Source of the DNA: Bacteroidia bacterium
GTDB lineage: Bacteria; Bacteroidota; Bacteroidia; B-17B0; Aurantibacillaceae
DNA: 64,000 nt
Reading direction: 5' to 3'
NCBI GenBank assembly: GCA_016787705.1
Contig: JAEUTP010000008.1
Span: 310,001 to 374,000, forward strand
Part shown: positions 10,001-18,095 of the stretch, one piece after another
Layout: each line of letters opens with the position of its first letter
Position numbering within the stretch: position 1 is the stretch's first letter
Translations under genes and position numbers: made by a program
The notes under the pieces: model-generated
Databases searched by the model: none
What the model saw: only the letters and a program-made list of their open reading frames with translations
What the model was told of the DNA's origin: nothing

Positions 10001-10654
10001 GACACCCTACGCCTTTATGAAATGTTCTTAGGCCCTTTAGAGCAAAGCAAACCCTGGAATACCAATGGTATTACCGGCGTTTCGGGCTTTTTGAAAAAAT
10101 TGTGGAGGCTGTTCTTTTTATCCTCCTCTGGAGGGGGTGTCGTGAATGCGACGGGGGAGGCAACACTTAATGTGACAGATGACGCTCCAACAAAAGCAGA
10201 ATTAAAAACATTGCACAAGACCATCAAAAAAATTACAGAAGATATTGAACGCTTTTCTTTCAACACTTCAGTAAGTAATTTTATGATCTGTGTGAATGAA
10301 TTAACAGAGCAAAAATGCAATAAGCGCCAGATCTTAGAACCTTTATTGGTTTTAATTTCGCCGTACGCCCCGCACATTACCGAAGAGCTTTGGAGCCTGC
10401 TGGGGCATGAAGAAAGTATTGCCTTTGAGAAATTCCCGGAAGTGAAAGAAGAATATTTGGTGGATGATGCCTTCACCTACCCTATCTCTTTCAACGGTAA
10501 AATGCGCTTGAATGTTGAGCTTCCTGCGACCTTAACGGTTGCCGAAATTGAAAAAGAAGTAATGGGCCGCGAAGACGTACAAAAATATTTGGAAGGTAAA
10601 ACGCCGAAGAAAATTATTATTGTCCCGAAGAAGATAGTGAATATCGTGATTTAA
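7091..10654 (+). CDS. leuS: Leucyl-tRNA synthetase enlarged by several in-frame insertions
   Basis: Charges tRNA-Leu with leucine. From ATG 7091 (preferred to upstream non-ATG codons because it gives the conserved [16 protein letters not shown] start) it encodes 1187 aa, about 270 more than the ~920 aa I expect for Bacteroidota LeuRS. HIGH motif is HVGHPLGY near residue 47; KMSKS (EKMSKSKWN) near 950; the editing domain, catalytic core and anticodon-binding domain are all recognisable. Extra material: a DUF559 nuclease-like domain at about residues 294-455, between GTSLKF and [13 protein letters not shown]; a palindrome-encoded [14 protein letters not shown] segment near 697-709; an ~80-residue block around 808-895 just before HVDVN-like NVDVNIV; and a second palindrome-encoded [14 protein letters not shown] near 1010-1023. 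Every insertion keeps frame and falls in surface connectors, so the enzyme is probably functional. Confidence 0.95.
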   Translation: MEYNFTEIEKKWQKYWATHKTFKAEDASAKPKYYVLDMFPYPSGAGLHVGHPLGYIASDIMARYKRHKGFNVLHPMGYDSFGLPAEQYAIQTGQHPKITTEQNINRYREQMDKIGFSFDWDREVRTSDPEYYKWTQWIFIQIFNSWYNKSSDKAENISTLIKEFEANGNSKVNAVCDDDTKQFSAANWKAFSEKEKSDALMHYRIAYLGEAYVNWCPALGTVLANDEVKDGVSERGGHPVERKLMKQWSMRITAYAQRLLDGLDTLDWTESLKESQRYWIGRSEGTSLKFSLIQPHPKSFSKGEGLQSDENLNVVEEEAERYWKTANPATYDLLKKFARENKQPLTESEDTLWQAIRNRQLGPKFRRQHPIHSYIADFISLENKLIIEVDGEVHNDRKEYDDNRTAALNELGFKVIRFSNKEVENDLGNVLQKIKAELKSNSSAPSPLEKAGDEADYIEVFTTRPDTIFGVSFVTLAPEHDLVPTLTTAENKAAVEEYVTKSKNRSERERQADVTKISGVFTGSYVEHPFTGKQIPIWVGDYVLAGYGTGAVMAVPAHDERDHKFAKHFGLGLPQVITPTKEHDFDKDAWGEKEGKLINSDFLNGLDVKAAFKKAIEEIEKKNIGKGKTNYRLRDAVFGRQRYWGEPIPIYYKDGIPYALKDSELPLVLPEVDKYLPTEDGEPPLARAKDWKYRPLSSSGGGGAKATEEAYEYELSTMPGWAGSSWYFLRYMDAHNSKQFVSKQLAEYWHNVDLYIGGSEHATGHLLYVRFWTKFLKDLGYINIDEPAQKLINQGMIQGRSNFVYRFDFQPKLASEIIVESVDGKSTPEGIKHAYEETVSDVFYYTVENMPSIFFSLSHYTDYSKGILNKKALIEIIKEKFSFVNEILKKYGTEIDEDSVKLSAINVDVNIVNNDILDIEDFRSWREYYKNAEFVPENDGKYICGWEIEKMSKSKWNVVSPDDIGIKFGADTLRLYEMFLGPLEQSKPWNTNGITGVSGFLKKLWRLFFLSSSGGGVVNATGEATLNVTDDAPTKAELKTLHKTIKKITEDIERFSFNTSVSNFMICVNELTEQKCNKRQILEPLLVLISPYAPHITEELWSLLGHEESIAFEKFPEVKEEYLVDDAFTYPISFNGKMRLNVELPATLTVAEIEKEVMGREDVQKYLEGKTPKKIIIVPKKIVNIVI
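7972..8454 (+). mobile_element. DUF559 nuclease element with terminal inverted repeats, inserted in leuS
   Basis: A 483-bp (161-codon) block inside leuS bounded by GCCTCATCC (7972-7980) and its exact complement GGATGAGGC (8446-8454). Just inside each end, after a 4-5 bp spacer, lies CCTTCTCCAAAGGAGAAGG (7986-8004), found in exact reverse complement at 8423-8441. A second GCCTCATCC directly precedes the left end (7962-7970). The interior encodes a DUF559/Vsr-like PD-(D/E)XK domain: [39 protein letters not shown], then [11 protein letters not shown]. These are the expected acidic catalytic positions. The insertion keeps frame with leuS and adds no stop. That it is mobile is inference from the inverted repeats and the precise interruption of a conserved protein. 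Confidence 0.75.
9179..9218 (+). repeat. 40-bp palindromic repeat, copy A1 (inside leuS)
   Basis: Begins TCCTCCTCTGGAGGAGG, passes through a GTGGCGCG...GCGAC core and ends GGAGGAGG, so it can fold as nested hairpins. It encodes [13 protein letters not shown] in the leuS frame at a variable loop before the conserved [12 protein letters not shown]. It is 35/40 identical to copy A2 (10121-10160) and near-identical, in reverse orientation, to intergenic copies A3 (11441-11480) and A4 (47558-47597). Confidence 0.8.
10121..10160 (+). repeat. 40-bp palindromic repeat, copy A2 (inside leuS)
   Basis: Same orientation and same reading frame as A1 with five substitutions, encoding [14 protein letters not shown] between the conserved KKLWRLFF and the [11 protein letters not shown] segment of the anticodon-binding region. 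The substitutions weaken the outer stem slightly, suggesting an older copy. Confidence 0.75.
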
Positions 10655-10668
10655 CATTCCCTTTTTTT

Positions 10669-10742
10669 AAGCCGCAGATTACGCCGATTCACACAGATTA
10701 ATTTAAACTAAAATCTGTGCTATCTGCGAAATCTGTGGCTTT
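10669..10742 (+). repeat. Intergenic inverted repeat downstream of leuS (ATCTGTGGC type)
   Basis: Left arm AAGCCGCAGATTACGC...CACAGATTAA and right arm AAATCTGTGC...ATCTGTGGCTT are imperfect complements and are followed by a T run, so the element may also end leuS transcription. A related element lies at 33848-33906. Similar ATCTGTGG repeats are common intergenic elements in Bacteroidota. Confidence 0.65.
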
Positions 10743-10853
10743 TTTATTAGTAGAAAATTACCCACACTTGCATTTTTATAGAATTTGTTTAAAAAATGTT
10801 ATTGTAAAATAAATTACACTCTTTTTGTTTAACTTGTATTAAAATAAGAAAAC

Positions 10854-11408
10854 ATGAAGCTTAAATTTTTTATATTTTTTAGTTCACTTTTCTTCCTCTT
10901 CTCCTTTAAACAAAAAACCGAAAAAGAAATGGTTTTATGGCAGGAAAACCGTCCCCTTACCTGGAATGACTTTAAGGGGAAACCTGAAAAACGCTTTGCC
11001 GCTGCCTCTACAAGCTATGATATTCTTAAAACTGTAAATAAAAATTCAGTAGAAATTAAAGCGGTGTTCTTCACACAAAGTTCCTGGAAAAAAACAACGT
11101 GGATAAACGACCAGGTTTTAGCACATGAACAAAAACACTTTGATATTGTAGAGTTATATGCCCGCAAGCTTCGTAAGCAAATTAAAGAAACAAAATTTAC
11201 CTCTTACGAAGACCTTAAAACAAAAGTAGAAACGCTGTATGATGTAAATGATAAGGAGATGGATAAATACCAGAACCTTTACGATGAAGAAACGGACGGC
11301 TCTATGAACGGCGATAAGCAGCGCGAATGGCAGGCCAAGATCATGAAAGAGATAAAAGCGTTGGATGCTTATAAAGAATCTGTTTTGCAAATCTCTTTTG
11401 TAAAATAA
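10854..11408 (+). CDS. DUF922-like putative secreted zinc protease
   Basis: 184 aa with an N-terminal hydrophobic signal segment (residues 4-18). The mature part opens with LWQENRPLTWNDFKG, typical of the DUF922 family, and contains VLAHEQKHFDI: His91, Glu92 and His95 form an HExxH-like metal-binding helix (HEQKH), followed by a second acidic position. DUF922 members are annotated as putative Zn-dependent proteases, but I know of no demonstrated substrate. The gene stands alone between leuS and the convergent ftsZ. Family by motif and architecture; activity unproven. Confidence 0.82.
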   Translation: MKLKFFIFFSSLFFLFSFKQKTEKEMVLWQENRPLTWNDFKGKPEKRFAAASTSYDILKTVNKNSVEIKAVFFTQSSWKKTTWINDQVLAHEQKHFDIVELYARKLRKQIKETKFTSYEDLKTKVETLYDVNDKEMDKYQNLYDEETDGSMNGDKQREWQAKIMKEIKALDAYKESVLQISFVK

Positions 11409-11440
11409 TTCAAGGAATTTCATTTTGCTTAAATGCAAAA

Positions 11441-11480
11441 TCCTCCTCCGTCGCTACGCGCCACCTCCTCAAGAGGAGGA
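11441..11480 (-). repeat. 40-bp palindromic repeat, copy A3 (intergenic)
   Basis: On the minus strand it reads TCCTCCTCTTGAGGAGG then TGGCGCGTAGCGAC then GGAGGAGGA, matching A1 in leuS with one substitution in the first stem loop and one base fewer in the core. Located between the DUF922 gene and ftsZ. Confidence 0.8.
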
Positions 11481-11505
11481 TACTAACCGCTTAGACACAC
11501 AGTGT

Positions 11506-11575
11506 CGCTCTCTTGAGAGGGCGGCAAAAGCCTTGAAGTTTTGAGCGAGCAATTATGCCAACTTTATGAGAGCGG
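11506..11575. repeat. Second intergenic inverted repeat beside copy A3
   Basis: CGCTCTC (11506-11512) directly followed by TTGAGAGGG, and closed by GAGAGCG at 11568-11574. The design (a small TTGAGAG hairpin at one end plus a complementary distal end) resembles the block beside copy A4 at 47618-47674. Confidence 0.5.
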
Positions 11576-11584
11576 AAAATTCGA

Positions 11585-11618
11585 AATAAAAAATGCGGCC
11601 TGTTTCCAGGTCGCATTT
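11585..11618 (-). terminator. Rho-independent terminator of the ftsZ transcript
   Basis: On the minus strand AAATGCGACCTG, loop GAAA, CAGGCCGCATTT (one G-T wobble) then TTTATTT. It lies 28 bp past the ftsZ stop and ends the division cluster. Confidence 0.8.
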
Positions 11619-11645
11619 ATTTAATTAATTTTTACCCTAAAAAAA

Positions 11646-13220
11646 TTAATCAACATTATCGTGTAAGAATGAATTGTTTGGACGGATCTCAATCTTCTTG
11701 TCGTCACCTTCGCTCAAAGTAAATCTTGAAACATTTGATTCTTTACTGTGTGTTTTATTTTCAAGATTAATATTTTTACGTTCAAAGGCAGTTTGTTTTT
11801 CAAGAGCCGCTAAACCTTCAGGGCTTTTCATCTTCAAAGTGATCTCTTTTAGCTTACGGATACGTTCCTGCGCTAATTTAATTTGTTCTTCGCGCGAGAT
11901 AGAATCATTGTCTATTGAATTCTCTTCGTTAGAAACAGTTTTTGTTTCTTCAGAATTAACATCATTAAAAGTAAATTCAGTAATAGTAGAAGTAACTTCA
12001 CTCACCACTGTTTTTGTTTCTTCAACATGAGAAGTAATTGTGAAATCGTTCTCGTTGGTAGTTTCTTCAGTTGTGCTAACAATATTTATTTCTTTTTGAG
12101 TTTCCTGTGTTTCTTCTTTTATAAATACAAAAGGTTCTGCGCTCTGGATCTCATCAATAATTGTAATTTGTTTTACCTCAGCAACAGGTGTTTCTATTTT
12201 CTCTTCTAAATTAACTACTTTACGATCTTTAAAGCTCATTGGCTCAAAGCCTGTAGTTTGACTTGATTTAAAGCCTGTAGCAATAATAGTTACACTTACA
12301 TTATCTCCTAAAGAAGCATCAGTACCATAACCTGTAATTAATTCAGCAGTTCCCCCGGCAGCTTCCTGGATAAAATCGGTAATCTCACCAAACTCATCCA
12401 TATCAATATCATCTGTACCACTCATGATGTTTAATAATACATGGCGTGCCCCGCTAATATCGTTATCATTTAATAAAGGAGAATTTAATGCTTGTTCAAC
12501 AGCTTTAATAGCGCGTTTTTCACCACTTGCAATAGCAGAACCCATAATGGCAACACCACTGTCTTTCATTACGGTTTTCACATCGTTGAAGTCAACATTA
12601 ATGTGCATGTGTAAGCTGATAATTTCAGCAATACTTCTTGCAGCACCTGTTAACACATCATCTGCGTGTTCAAACGCTTCGCTCATTTTTAAGTTACCGT
12701 AAATCTCACGTAGTTTATCGTTACCGATTACTAATAAAGTATCTACATACTTTTTCATTTCTTCTAAACCTGCTTCTGCTTGCTGGCGACGTTTTTTTCC
12801 TTCAAATGTGAAAGGAATCGTCACTATGCCAACCGTTAGTATACCTAACTCTTTTGCAACACTTGCAATTACAGGAGCAGCACCGGTACCCGTACCGCCA
12901 CCTAAACCGGCAGTAATAAATACCATTTGCGTATTAGAGCCTAAATACTTTTTTATATCTTCAATAGATTCCAATGCAGCGTCGCGGCCAACATCGGGAA
13001 TAGAGCCTGCACCCAAACCTTTTGTAGATGCCTCTCCTAACTGTATTTTGAAAGGAACCGGACTTTTATCTAAAGCTTGTTTATCGGTATTACATACGAT
13101 GAAATCTACCCCTTTAATTCCTAAACGGAACATATGGTTCACAGCATTGCTTCCGCCGCCGCCAACGCCAATCACTTTAATGATCGAGCTATCTTCTTGT
13201 GGTAATTCAAATTGCATCAT
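11646..13220 (-). CDS. ftsZ: Cell division tubulin homologue FtsZ
   Basis: GTPase that polymerises into the cytokinetic ring. 524 aa. N-terminal GVGGGGSNAVNHM nucleotide loop and the tubulin signature GGGTGTG at residues 107-113. The GTPase core ends near residue 325; it is followed by a ~180-residue Glu/Thr/Lys-rich disordered linker, which explains the length over the ~380 aa of E. coli FtsZ, and by the Bacteroidota-type tail EIRPNNSFLHDNVD, the probable FtsA-binding peptide. Last gene of the division cluster, 117 bp downstream of ftsA, with a strong terminator after it. Confidence 0.98.
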   Translation of the reverse strand: MMQFELPQEDSSIIKVIGVGGGGSNAVNHMFRLGIKGVDFIVCNTDKQALDKSPVPFKIQLGEASTKGLGAGSIPDVGRDAALESIEDIKKYLGSNTQMVFITAGLGGGTGTGAAPVIASVAKELGILTVGIVTIPFTFEGKKRRQQAEAGLEEMKKYVDTLLVIGNDKLREIYGNLKMSEAFEHADDVLTGAARSIAEIISLHMHINVDFNDVKTVMKDSGVAIMGSAIASGEKRAIKAVEQALNSPLLNDNDISGARHVLLNIMSGTDDIDMDEFGEITDFIQEAAGGTAELITGYGTDASLGDNVSVTIIATGFKSSQTTGFEPMSFKDRKVVNLEEKIETPVAEVKQITIIDEIQSAEPFVFIKEETQETQKEINIVSTTEETTNENDFTITSHVEETKTVVSEVTSTITEFTFNDVNSEETKTVSNEENSIDNDSISREEQIKLAQERIRKLKEITLKMKSPEGLAALEKQTAFERKNINLENKTHSKESNVSRFTLSEGDDKKIEIRPNNSFLHDNVD

Positions 13221-13337
13221 TTTATTTGTTTTTAGTTATTAATTATTATACTTTGGATAAAAGATGAATGATTTATGATTAAAGACTTATTTCAAAATTT
13301 AATCCTTTGTCTTTTATCATTTATCCTTTATCAGTTC

Positions 13338-14690
13338 TTATTCTATATCATCACTCATCCAATCCTTTGTTCTTCCAATAAGGTCGGTAAAGTAACTTCC
13401 AATTTTTTTCTTCGAGTGACCTGCAATTTTTTTAGCCTCTTTTTGTTTTTCTTCTTTTGCAGGTTCCACTTCAATTTTTACTGCGTTAACACCGCGTTTA
13501 GAATCGCGTTCGTATTTTTCAATACCTTTCATTACCAAACCAACACCGGTTGCATACAATGGATTTTTTAATTCATCATCATTAGTAGCTAAATGCTCGT
13601 TTGGTGTACCAATACGGCAGTCCATACCGGTAGTTAACATTACAAGTTGTGGTAAATGTTTTAACAAAGCACCACCACCTGTAACAACAATACCTGCGGC
13701 TAATTTGCGTTCAAATCCTGAACTTTTAATTTCGAAAAGAACGAATTCTAGAATTTCTTCCATACGCGCCTGGATGATCTGCGCTAAAAATTTAACCGAG
13801 ATTTCTTTGTGTGGACGACCGCGCAAACCAGGAATAGAAATAATTTCATTCTCTTGGTTTTCTTGCGATAAAGCAGAACCAAAACGCATTTTTAATTGCT
13901 CAGCTTGTGTTTTAATAATGCCACAACCTTCTTTAATATCTTCGGTAATAATATTTCCACCAAACGGAATTACCGCAGTGTGGCGAATAATACCATCGTA
14001 GAAAATAGCAACGTCGGTAGTACCACCACCAATATCAACCAATACAACGCCCGCTTCTTTTTCTTCATCACTTAACACGGCATCAGCACTTGCCAATGGC
14101 TCTAAGTGAAGATCAACAGTTTCTAAGCTTGCGCGGTTAATGCATTTAAAAATATTTTTTACTGCGGAGATCTGTCCCGTGATAATATGGAAATTTCCTT
14201 CTAAACGAATACCTGCATGGCCGATTGGATTTTTAATTCCAGATTCGTTATCGATAATGTATTCTTGCGGAATAACATGAATGATCTCTTCGCCCGGACT
14301 CATTACCAAACGGTGCATGTTATCGATTAAATTATCAATATCTTTTTGGTTTATCTCGTCTTCTAAACTCTGACGGATGATCATACCCCGGTGTTGCATA
14401 CTTTTAATATGCTGGCCGGCAATACCAACAATCACTTCCCCAATATCAACATTTGCTTTATCTGCAGCCATTGCTACAGCAGCTTTAATAGAGCCAACGG
14501 TTTGCTCTATATTAACCACAACACCTCGGTTAACACCAAGCGATTCGGATTTACCGATGCCTAATATTTCAATTTTACCAAATTCGTTTTTACGGCCAAC
14601 AATAGCAGCAATTTTAGTTGTTCCAATATCTACCCCAACTACCAGTTCGGAAGCTAAATTAGGGTTGCCTTGATTTGTTGTTTTTTCCAT
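13338..14690 (-). CDS. ftsA: Cell division protein FtsA
   Basis: Actin-like membrane anchor for FtsZ. 450 aa. VVGVDIGTTKIAAIVG near residue 16 is the phosphate-1 motif; VLVDIGGGTTDVAIF and VVTGGGALLKHLP are the second phosphate and adenosine motifs. The SHS2-type 1C domain lies between residues ~95 and 170. The C-terminus is basic then SYFTDLIGRTKDWMSDD, an amphipathic helix that should target the membrane. Six bases downstream of ftsQ and 117 bp upstream of ftsZ; that gap holds only AT-rich simple sequence built from ATTTATCNTTTA-like words. Confidence 0.97.
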   Translation of the reverse strand: MEKTTNQGNPNLASELVVGVDIGTTKIAAIVGRKNEFGKIEILGIGKSESLGVNRGVVVNIEQTVGSIKAAVAMAADKANVDIGEVIVGIAGQHIKSMQHRGMIIRQSLEDEINQKDIDNLIDNMHRLVMSPGEEIIHVIPQEYIIDNESGIKNPIGHAGIRLEGNFHIITGQISAVKNIFKCINRASLETVDLHLEPLASADAVLSDEEKEAGVVLVDIGGGTTDVAIFYDGIIRHTAVIPFGGNIITEDIKEGCGIIKTQAEQLKMRFGSALSQENQENEIISIPGLRGRPHKEISVKFLAQIIQARMEEILEFVLFEIKSSGFERKLAAGIVVTGGGALLKHLPQLVMLTTGMDCRIGTPNEHLATNDDELKNPLYATGVGLVMKGIEKYERDSKRGVNAVKIEVEPAKEEKQKEAKKIAGHSKKKIGSYFTDLIGRTKDWMSDDIE

Positions 14691-14695
14691 AATTT

Positions 14696-15508
14696 TTATT
14701 TTTTAGTACAAACTACTAAGTTTTTATATTTTAAATTTATGTTTGAATATTTTGTCCAGCTGTCGGCTTTATTCATGCCTTCTGTGTAAAATAATTTCAG
14801 TTTATTAAATTTTTCGGCAATATCTATTGCGCTGCCAAAAATAATTTTTTGATTGCCAATTGTAGGAAAGAGCTCAATTTCTTTTTCTTCATTCACGTAT
14901 ATCTGGTGTATTAGATTGGTTAACACTGAATCTTTATTAATGAAATCTGCTATATCATAAATATCATCCAGCATACTTACTTCGCTGTACAATTTATTAT
15001 TCTTCACCTGCTCTATCGAATACTGGTAGCGACGCGCATAGGGTTCATAAATAAAGCCGTTTGCAATAATCACACGTGCAGAATAATTATCATTTAAGGG
15101 CATTAATTTTGTTTGCGAATCGATATAAAAACTTTCTCCATCTTTATTGATAATTCTTAGAACGGGAGTGCGTTGTGTGATATCAATTTTTATTTCGCCG
15201 TTAATATCTGCTGCAACTTCTGCATTTTCGATAGCAGGATGAGAGTTCAAACTTTTTTCCAATTCAGGAATATTAATATTCTTGTATTGATTAAGCAGTA
15301 ATGAATCTTTTCTTTCAATAAAAAATTTCCTGATATCATTTTCACTTAAGAATAAATTCTCATCGTTGTTGTGAATCGAAATATTCAACGTTTTTGCAAC
15401 AATGTTTCTTTCACTTTTAGAAACGAAGGCCCATGAGCTAGCTAAGCCTGCAATGGCAATAATCCAAAGAACGGTAACTAAGATTTTTTTATAGTTTAGT
15501 TTTTTCAA
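14696..15508 (-). CDS. ftsQ: Cell division protein FtsQ/DivIB
   Basis: 270 aa bitopic division protein. One transmembrane helix at about residues 8-28 (ILVTVLWIIAIAGLASSWAF), then a POTRA-like domain (HNNDENLFLSENDIRKFF ... LEKSLNSHPAIENAEVAADINGEIKIDITQRTPVLRI, quoted in parts) and a beta domain. HPAIENAEV followed by QRTPVLRI is characteristic. Position between murC (4 bp) and ftsA (6 bp) confirms identity. It links FtsA-side and FtsL/FtsI-side components. Confidence 0.93.
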   Translation of the reverse strand: MKKLNYKKILVTVLWIIAIAGLASSWAFVSKSERNIVAKTLNISIHNNDENLFLSENDIRKFFIERKDSLLLNQYKNINIPELEKSLNSHPAIENAEVAADINGEIKIDITQRTPVLRIINKDGESFYIDSQTKLMPLNDNYSARVIIANGFIYEPYARRYQYSIEQVKNNKLYSEVSMLDDIYDIADFINKDSVLTNLIHQIYVNEEKEIELFPTIGNQKIIFGSAIDIAEKFNKLKLFYTEGMNKADSWTKYSNINLKYKNLVVCTKK

Positions 15509-15512
15509 ACTT

Positions 15513-16892
15513 TTATTTTAATATTTTTTCAAGCGGTTCTATCAGCGAATCAACATCTCCTGCCCCCATGGTTATCAAAACTTCAGGCGAGCTTTCTTTC
15601 ATTTTGTCCAACACCTGTTGTTTTGTCATCAGTTTTTTGTCTTTCAATTTCATTTTACTTAGCAACCACTCTGAAGTAACGCCTTCAATTGGTTTTTCGC
15701 GGGCCGGGTAAATGTCTAACAAGATGCACTCGTCTAACATATCCAGGCTTGCCGCAAAATCATCAATAAAATCGCGTGTACGGGTAAACAAATGAGGCTG
15801 AAAAATGCCGGTTATTTTTTTTGTAGGGTAAAGTTTTTTTACTGAACCGATGGTAGCCTTTAACTCTTCCGGATGATGAGCATAATCATCAATATAGACC
15901 ACTTTTTCGGTTTTTACCCTGTAATCAAAACGGCGTTTAACTCCGCTAAAAGAACGTAAAGCATTTTTTATTACATCGCCTTTTATCCCAATTTGCTGCG
16001 CAATTGCAACTGCTGCAATCGAATTTTCAATGTTGTGCAAGCCAGGTAAACCAAGCGTGACGCCATGTATAGCCTCAACAGGACTTTTAATGTTGTACGA
16101 AAATTGCGCGTTCTCCATAACAATAGATTCGGCACAATATTCCGTATCTAAATTTAATGAGTAGATAAGGCGTTTATTACTCAGCGTCAAATCGTTATCA
16201 ACATTTTTCTTAACAATTAAAGTACCCTCAGTTTTTACCTGTTTTGCGAATAAAGTGTAGCCTTCTTTTACATGATTGGCGTCGCCATAAATGTCTAAAT
16301 GATCAGCATCAACGCTCGTAATTACTGCAATTTGAGGATGAAGGGTTAAAAAAGAACGATCGTATTCATCCGCCTCAACCACCACATATGCGTCTTTATC
16401 TTTTGCATCGCCAAGTAATAAATTGGTATTGTAATTCTTAGAAATACCCCCCATAAACGAAAAACAATTGATGCCCGCACTTTTTAATAAGTGTGTTACA
16501 AGGGTTGTAGTTGTTGTTTTTCCATGAGTTCCAGCTATAGCAATTGTTTTAAATTGTTTGGTGATCTCACCCAACACAACCGAGCGCTTTAAAATAGTAT
16601 AGTTATTTGTGAGGAGAAACTGATACTCTGCATGCTCTTTTGGCACGGCCGGTGTATAAACTATCAGTACTTCTTCTTTTTTGTATTTTGACAGGATAGA
16701 TTCCAACGCCTCCACATTTTCATTAAAATGGCAAGGAATTCCTTCGTCTTGTAATTGGTTGGTTAAGTTGGTTACTGTTTTATCATAACCTATCACTTCT
16801 TTTTTATAATGATTAAAGAAGCGTGCCAGGGCACTCATACCAATGCCGCCAACACCTAGAAAATAATAGAGTTTATAGTTTAGTATGTTCAT
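15513..16892 (-). CDS. murC: UDP-N-acetylmuramate--L-alanine ligase
   Basis: Adds L-Ala to UDP-MurNAc, the first peptide-stem step. 459 aa. N-terminal FLGVGGIGMSALARF binds the UDP part; GTHGKTTTT is the ATP P-loop; EADEYDRSFL, HLDIYGD and YIDDYAHHPEE are the conserved Mur ligase motifs. Starts 90 bp after murG, the gap holding an inverted repeat (16909-16977). Confidence 0.97.
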   Translation of the reverse strand: MNILNYKLYYFLGVGGIGMSALARFFNHYKKEVIGYDKTVTNLTNQLQDEGIPCHFNENVEALESILSKYKKEEVLIVYTPAVPKEHAEYQFLLTNNYTILKRSVVLGEITKQFKTIAIAGTHGKTTTTTLVTHLLKSAGINCFSFMGGISKNYNTNLLLGDAKDKDAYVVVEADEYDRSFLTLHPQIAVITSVDADHLDIYGDANHVKEGYTLFAKQVKTEGTLIVKKNVDNDLTLSNKRLIYSLNLDTEYCAESIVMENAQFSYNIKSPVEAIHGVTLGLPGLHNIENSIAAVAIAQQIGIKGDVIKNALRSFSGVKRRFDYRVKTEKVVYIDDYAHHPEELKATIGSVKKLYPTKKITGIFQPHLFTRTRDFIDDFAASLDMLDECILLDIYPAREKPIEGVTSEWLLSKMKLKDKKLMTKQQVLDKMKESSPEVLITMGAGDVDSLIEPLEKILK

Positions 16893-16908
16893 CTATGTCT
16901 ACTTTTTT

Positions 16909-16977
16909 AACCACAAAGCACACTAAGGAAGCTCAAAGTACACTAAGAAAATATTTTCTATGTGGCCTATGTGGTTT
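16909..16977. repeat. Intergenic inverted repeat between murG and murC
   Basis: AACCACAAAGCACACTAAGG at the left end is imperfectly complementary to CTATGTGGCCTATGTGGTT at the right end. AACCACATAGG-type repeats recur in Bacteroidota intergenic DNA. It does not look like a terminator and interrupts an otherwise tight operon. Confidence 0.5.
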
Positions 16978-16982
16978 AAAAT

Positions 16983-18095
16983 TTATTCTGTTTTATAATT
17001 AGCCAGCTTCAGAATCTCTTTTGCTATAACGTTTGCCGAGTTAAAAAAAGCCAGCTGTTTCATATTTGTTTTTAATAGTTGTTGTTCTGTAGAATTGTTT
17101 GCCAGTTCAATGACCTTGCCAACCAAAATGTTTCTTGCTTCTGTATCGTTTACCAAAATTGCCGCACTTTTATTTACTAACGACATGGCATTTTTAGTTT
17201 GATGATCTTCAGCGGCTGTTGGTAAAGGCACAAGGATACAAGGTTTTTGCACGATACATAATTCTGAAATAGCGCCAGCACCTGCTCTTGAAATAACCAC
17301 ATCTGCAAAAGCATAAGCAAGATCCATTCGCGAAATAAATTCGGTTGCGGTTATTTTTTTACTTTCAAAATCTTTGGCTTGTTGTTTGGCTGTCTCAAAA
17401 TACACTTTGCCTGTTTGCCAAACCAATTGAATATCGTTATCAGCAAATTTTTGGAGCCCTGCCCCAATAGCTTCGTTAATGGCTTTAGCACCCAAACTTC
17501 CACCAACAACTAAAACCGTTCTTTTATTTGGATCGAGCTTAAAAAATGCAAACGCTTCAGCTCTTTTTTCTTCTATGTTTGAAATATCTTGTCTTACGGG
17601 ATTGCCCGTAAGCATTATTTTTTCTTTCGGGAAGAATTTTTCCATGCCTTCATATGCAACACAGATCTTACTTACTTTTTTTGAGAGAATTTTATTTGTA
17701 ATACCCGCGTAAGAATTCTGTTCCTGGATCAAAGCCGGAATGCCTTTTCCTGTAGCGGCTCTCAATAAAGGTCCACTGGCATAGCCCCCTGTTCCTACAA
17801 CCACATCAGGCTGAAAATCTTTAATGATCTTTCTTGTTTTTAATAAACTTTTTATGATCAGAAAAGGCAATTTAAAATTTGAAAACGTAAATTTTCGTTG
17901 AAGTCCGGCAATTGGAATGCCGATAATTTTATACCCTGAGGCTGGAACTTTTTCCATTTCCATTTTACCTAAAGCTCCAACAAATAAAATTTCAGCAGAA
18001 GGAACCATTTTTTTTATTTCGTTCGCTATGGCAACTGCCGGAAAGATATGTCCGCCAGTACCGCCGCCACTTAATATTATTTTAAACTGTTTCAA
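16983..18095 (-). CDS. murG: UDP-GlcNAc:lipid I N-acetylglucosaminyltransferase
   Basis: Makes lipid II on the inner membrane face. 370 aa GT28 enzyme. ILSGGGTGGHIFPAVAIA is the lipid I/membrane-side glycine loop; VVGTGGYASGPLL, QEQNSYAGITNKILS, VVGGSLGAKAIN and ISRAGAGAISELC are the donor-binding motifs. Its start overlaps the end of ftsW by 14 bp. Confidence 0.97.
   Translation of the reverse strand: MKQFKIILSGGGTGGHIFPAVAIANEIKKMVPSAEILFVGALGKMEMEKVPASGYKIIGIPIAGLQRKFTFSNFKLPFLIIKSLLKTRKIIKDFQPDVVVGTGGYASGPLLRAATGKGIPALIQEQNSYAGITNKILSKKVSKICVAYEGMEKFFPKEKIMLTGNPVRQDISNIEEKRAEAFAFFKLDPNKRTVLVVGGSLGAKAINEAIGAGLQKFADNDIQLVWQTGKVYFETAKQQAKDFESKKITATEFISRMDLAYAFADVVISRAGAGAISELCIVQKPCILVPLPTAAEDHQTKNAMSLVNKSAAILVNDTEARNILVGKVIELANNSTEQQLLKTNMKQLAFFNSANVIAKEILKLANYKTE

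Noticed and set aside
7091..10654. Possible misassembly or frameshift in the oversized leuS
   Set aside because: The reading frame is intact through every insertion, flanking LeuRS motifs are in correct order, and three of the extra pieces are explained by discrete repeat elements.
11674..13242. Several plus-strand open frames opposite ftsZ and other division genes
   Set aside because: They are antisense shadows of strongly conserved genes, rich in Ser/Pro/Leu with no own motifs.
13258..13330. Simple ATTTATC/CTTTTATC words between ftsA and ftsZ considered as regulatory sites
   Set aside because: Low-complexity filler similar to 47389-47418; no dyad or promoter consensus.
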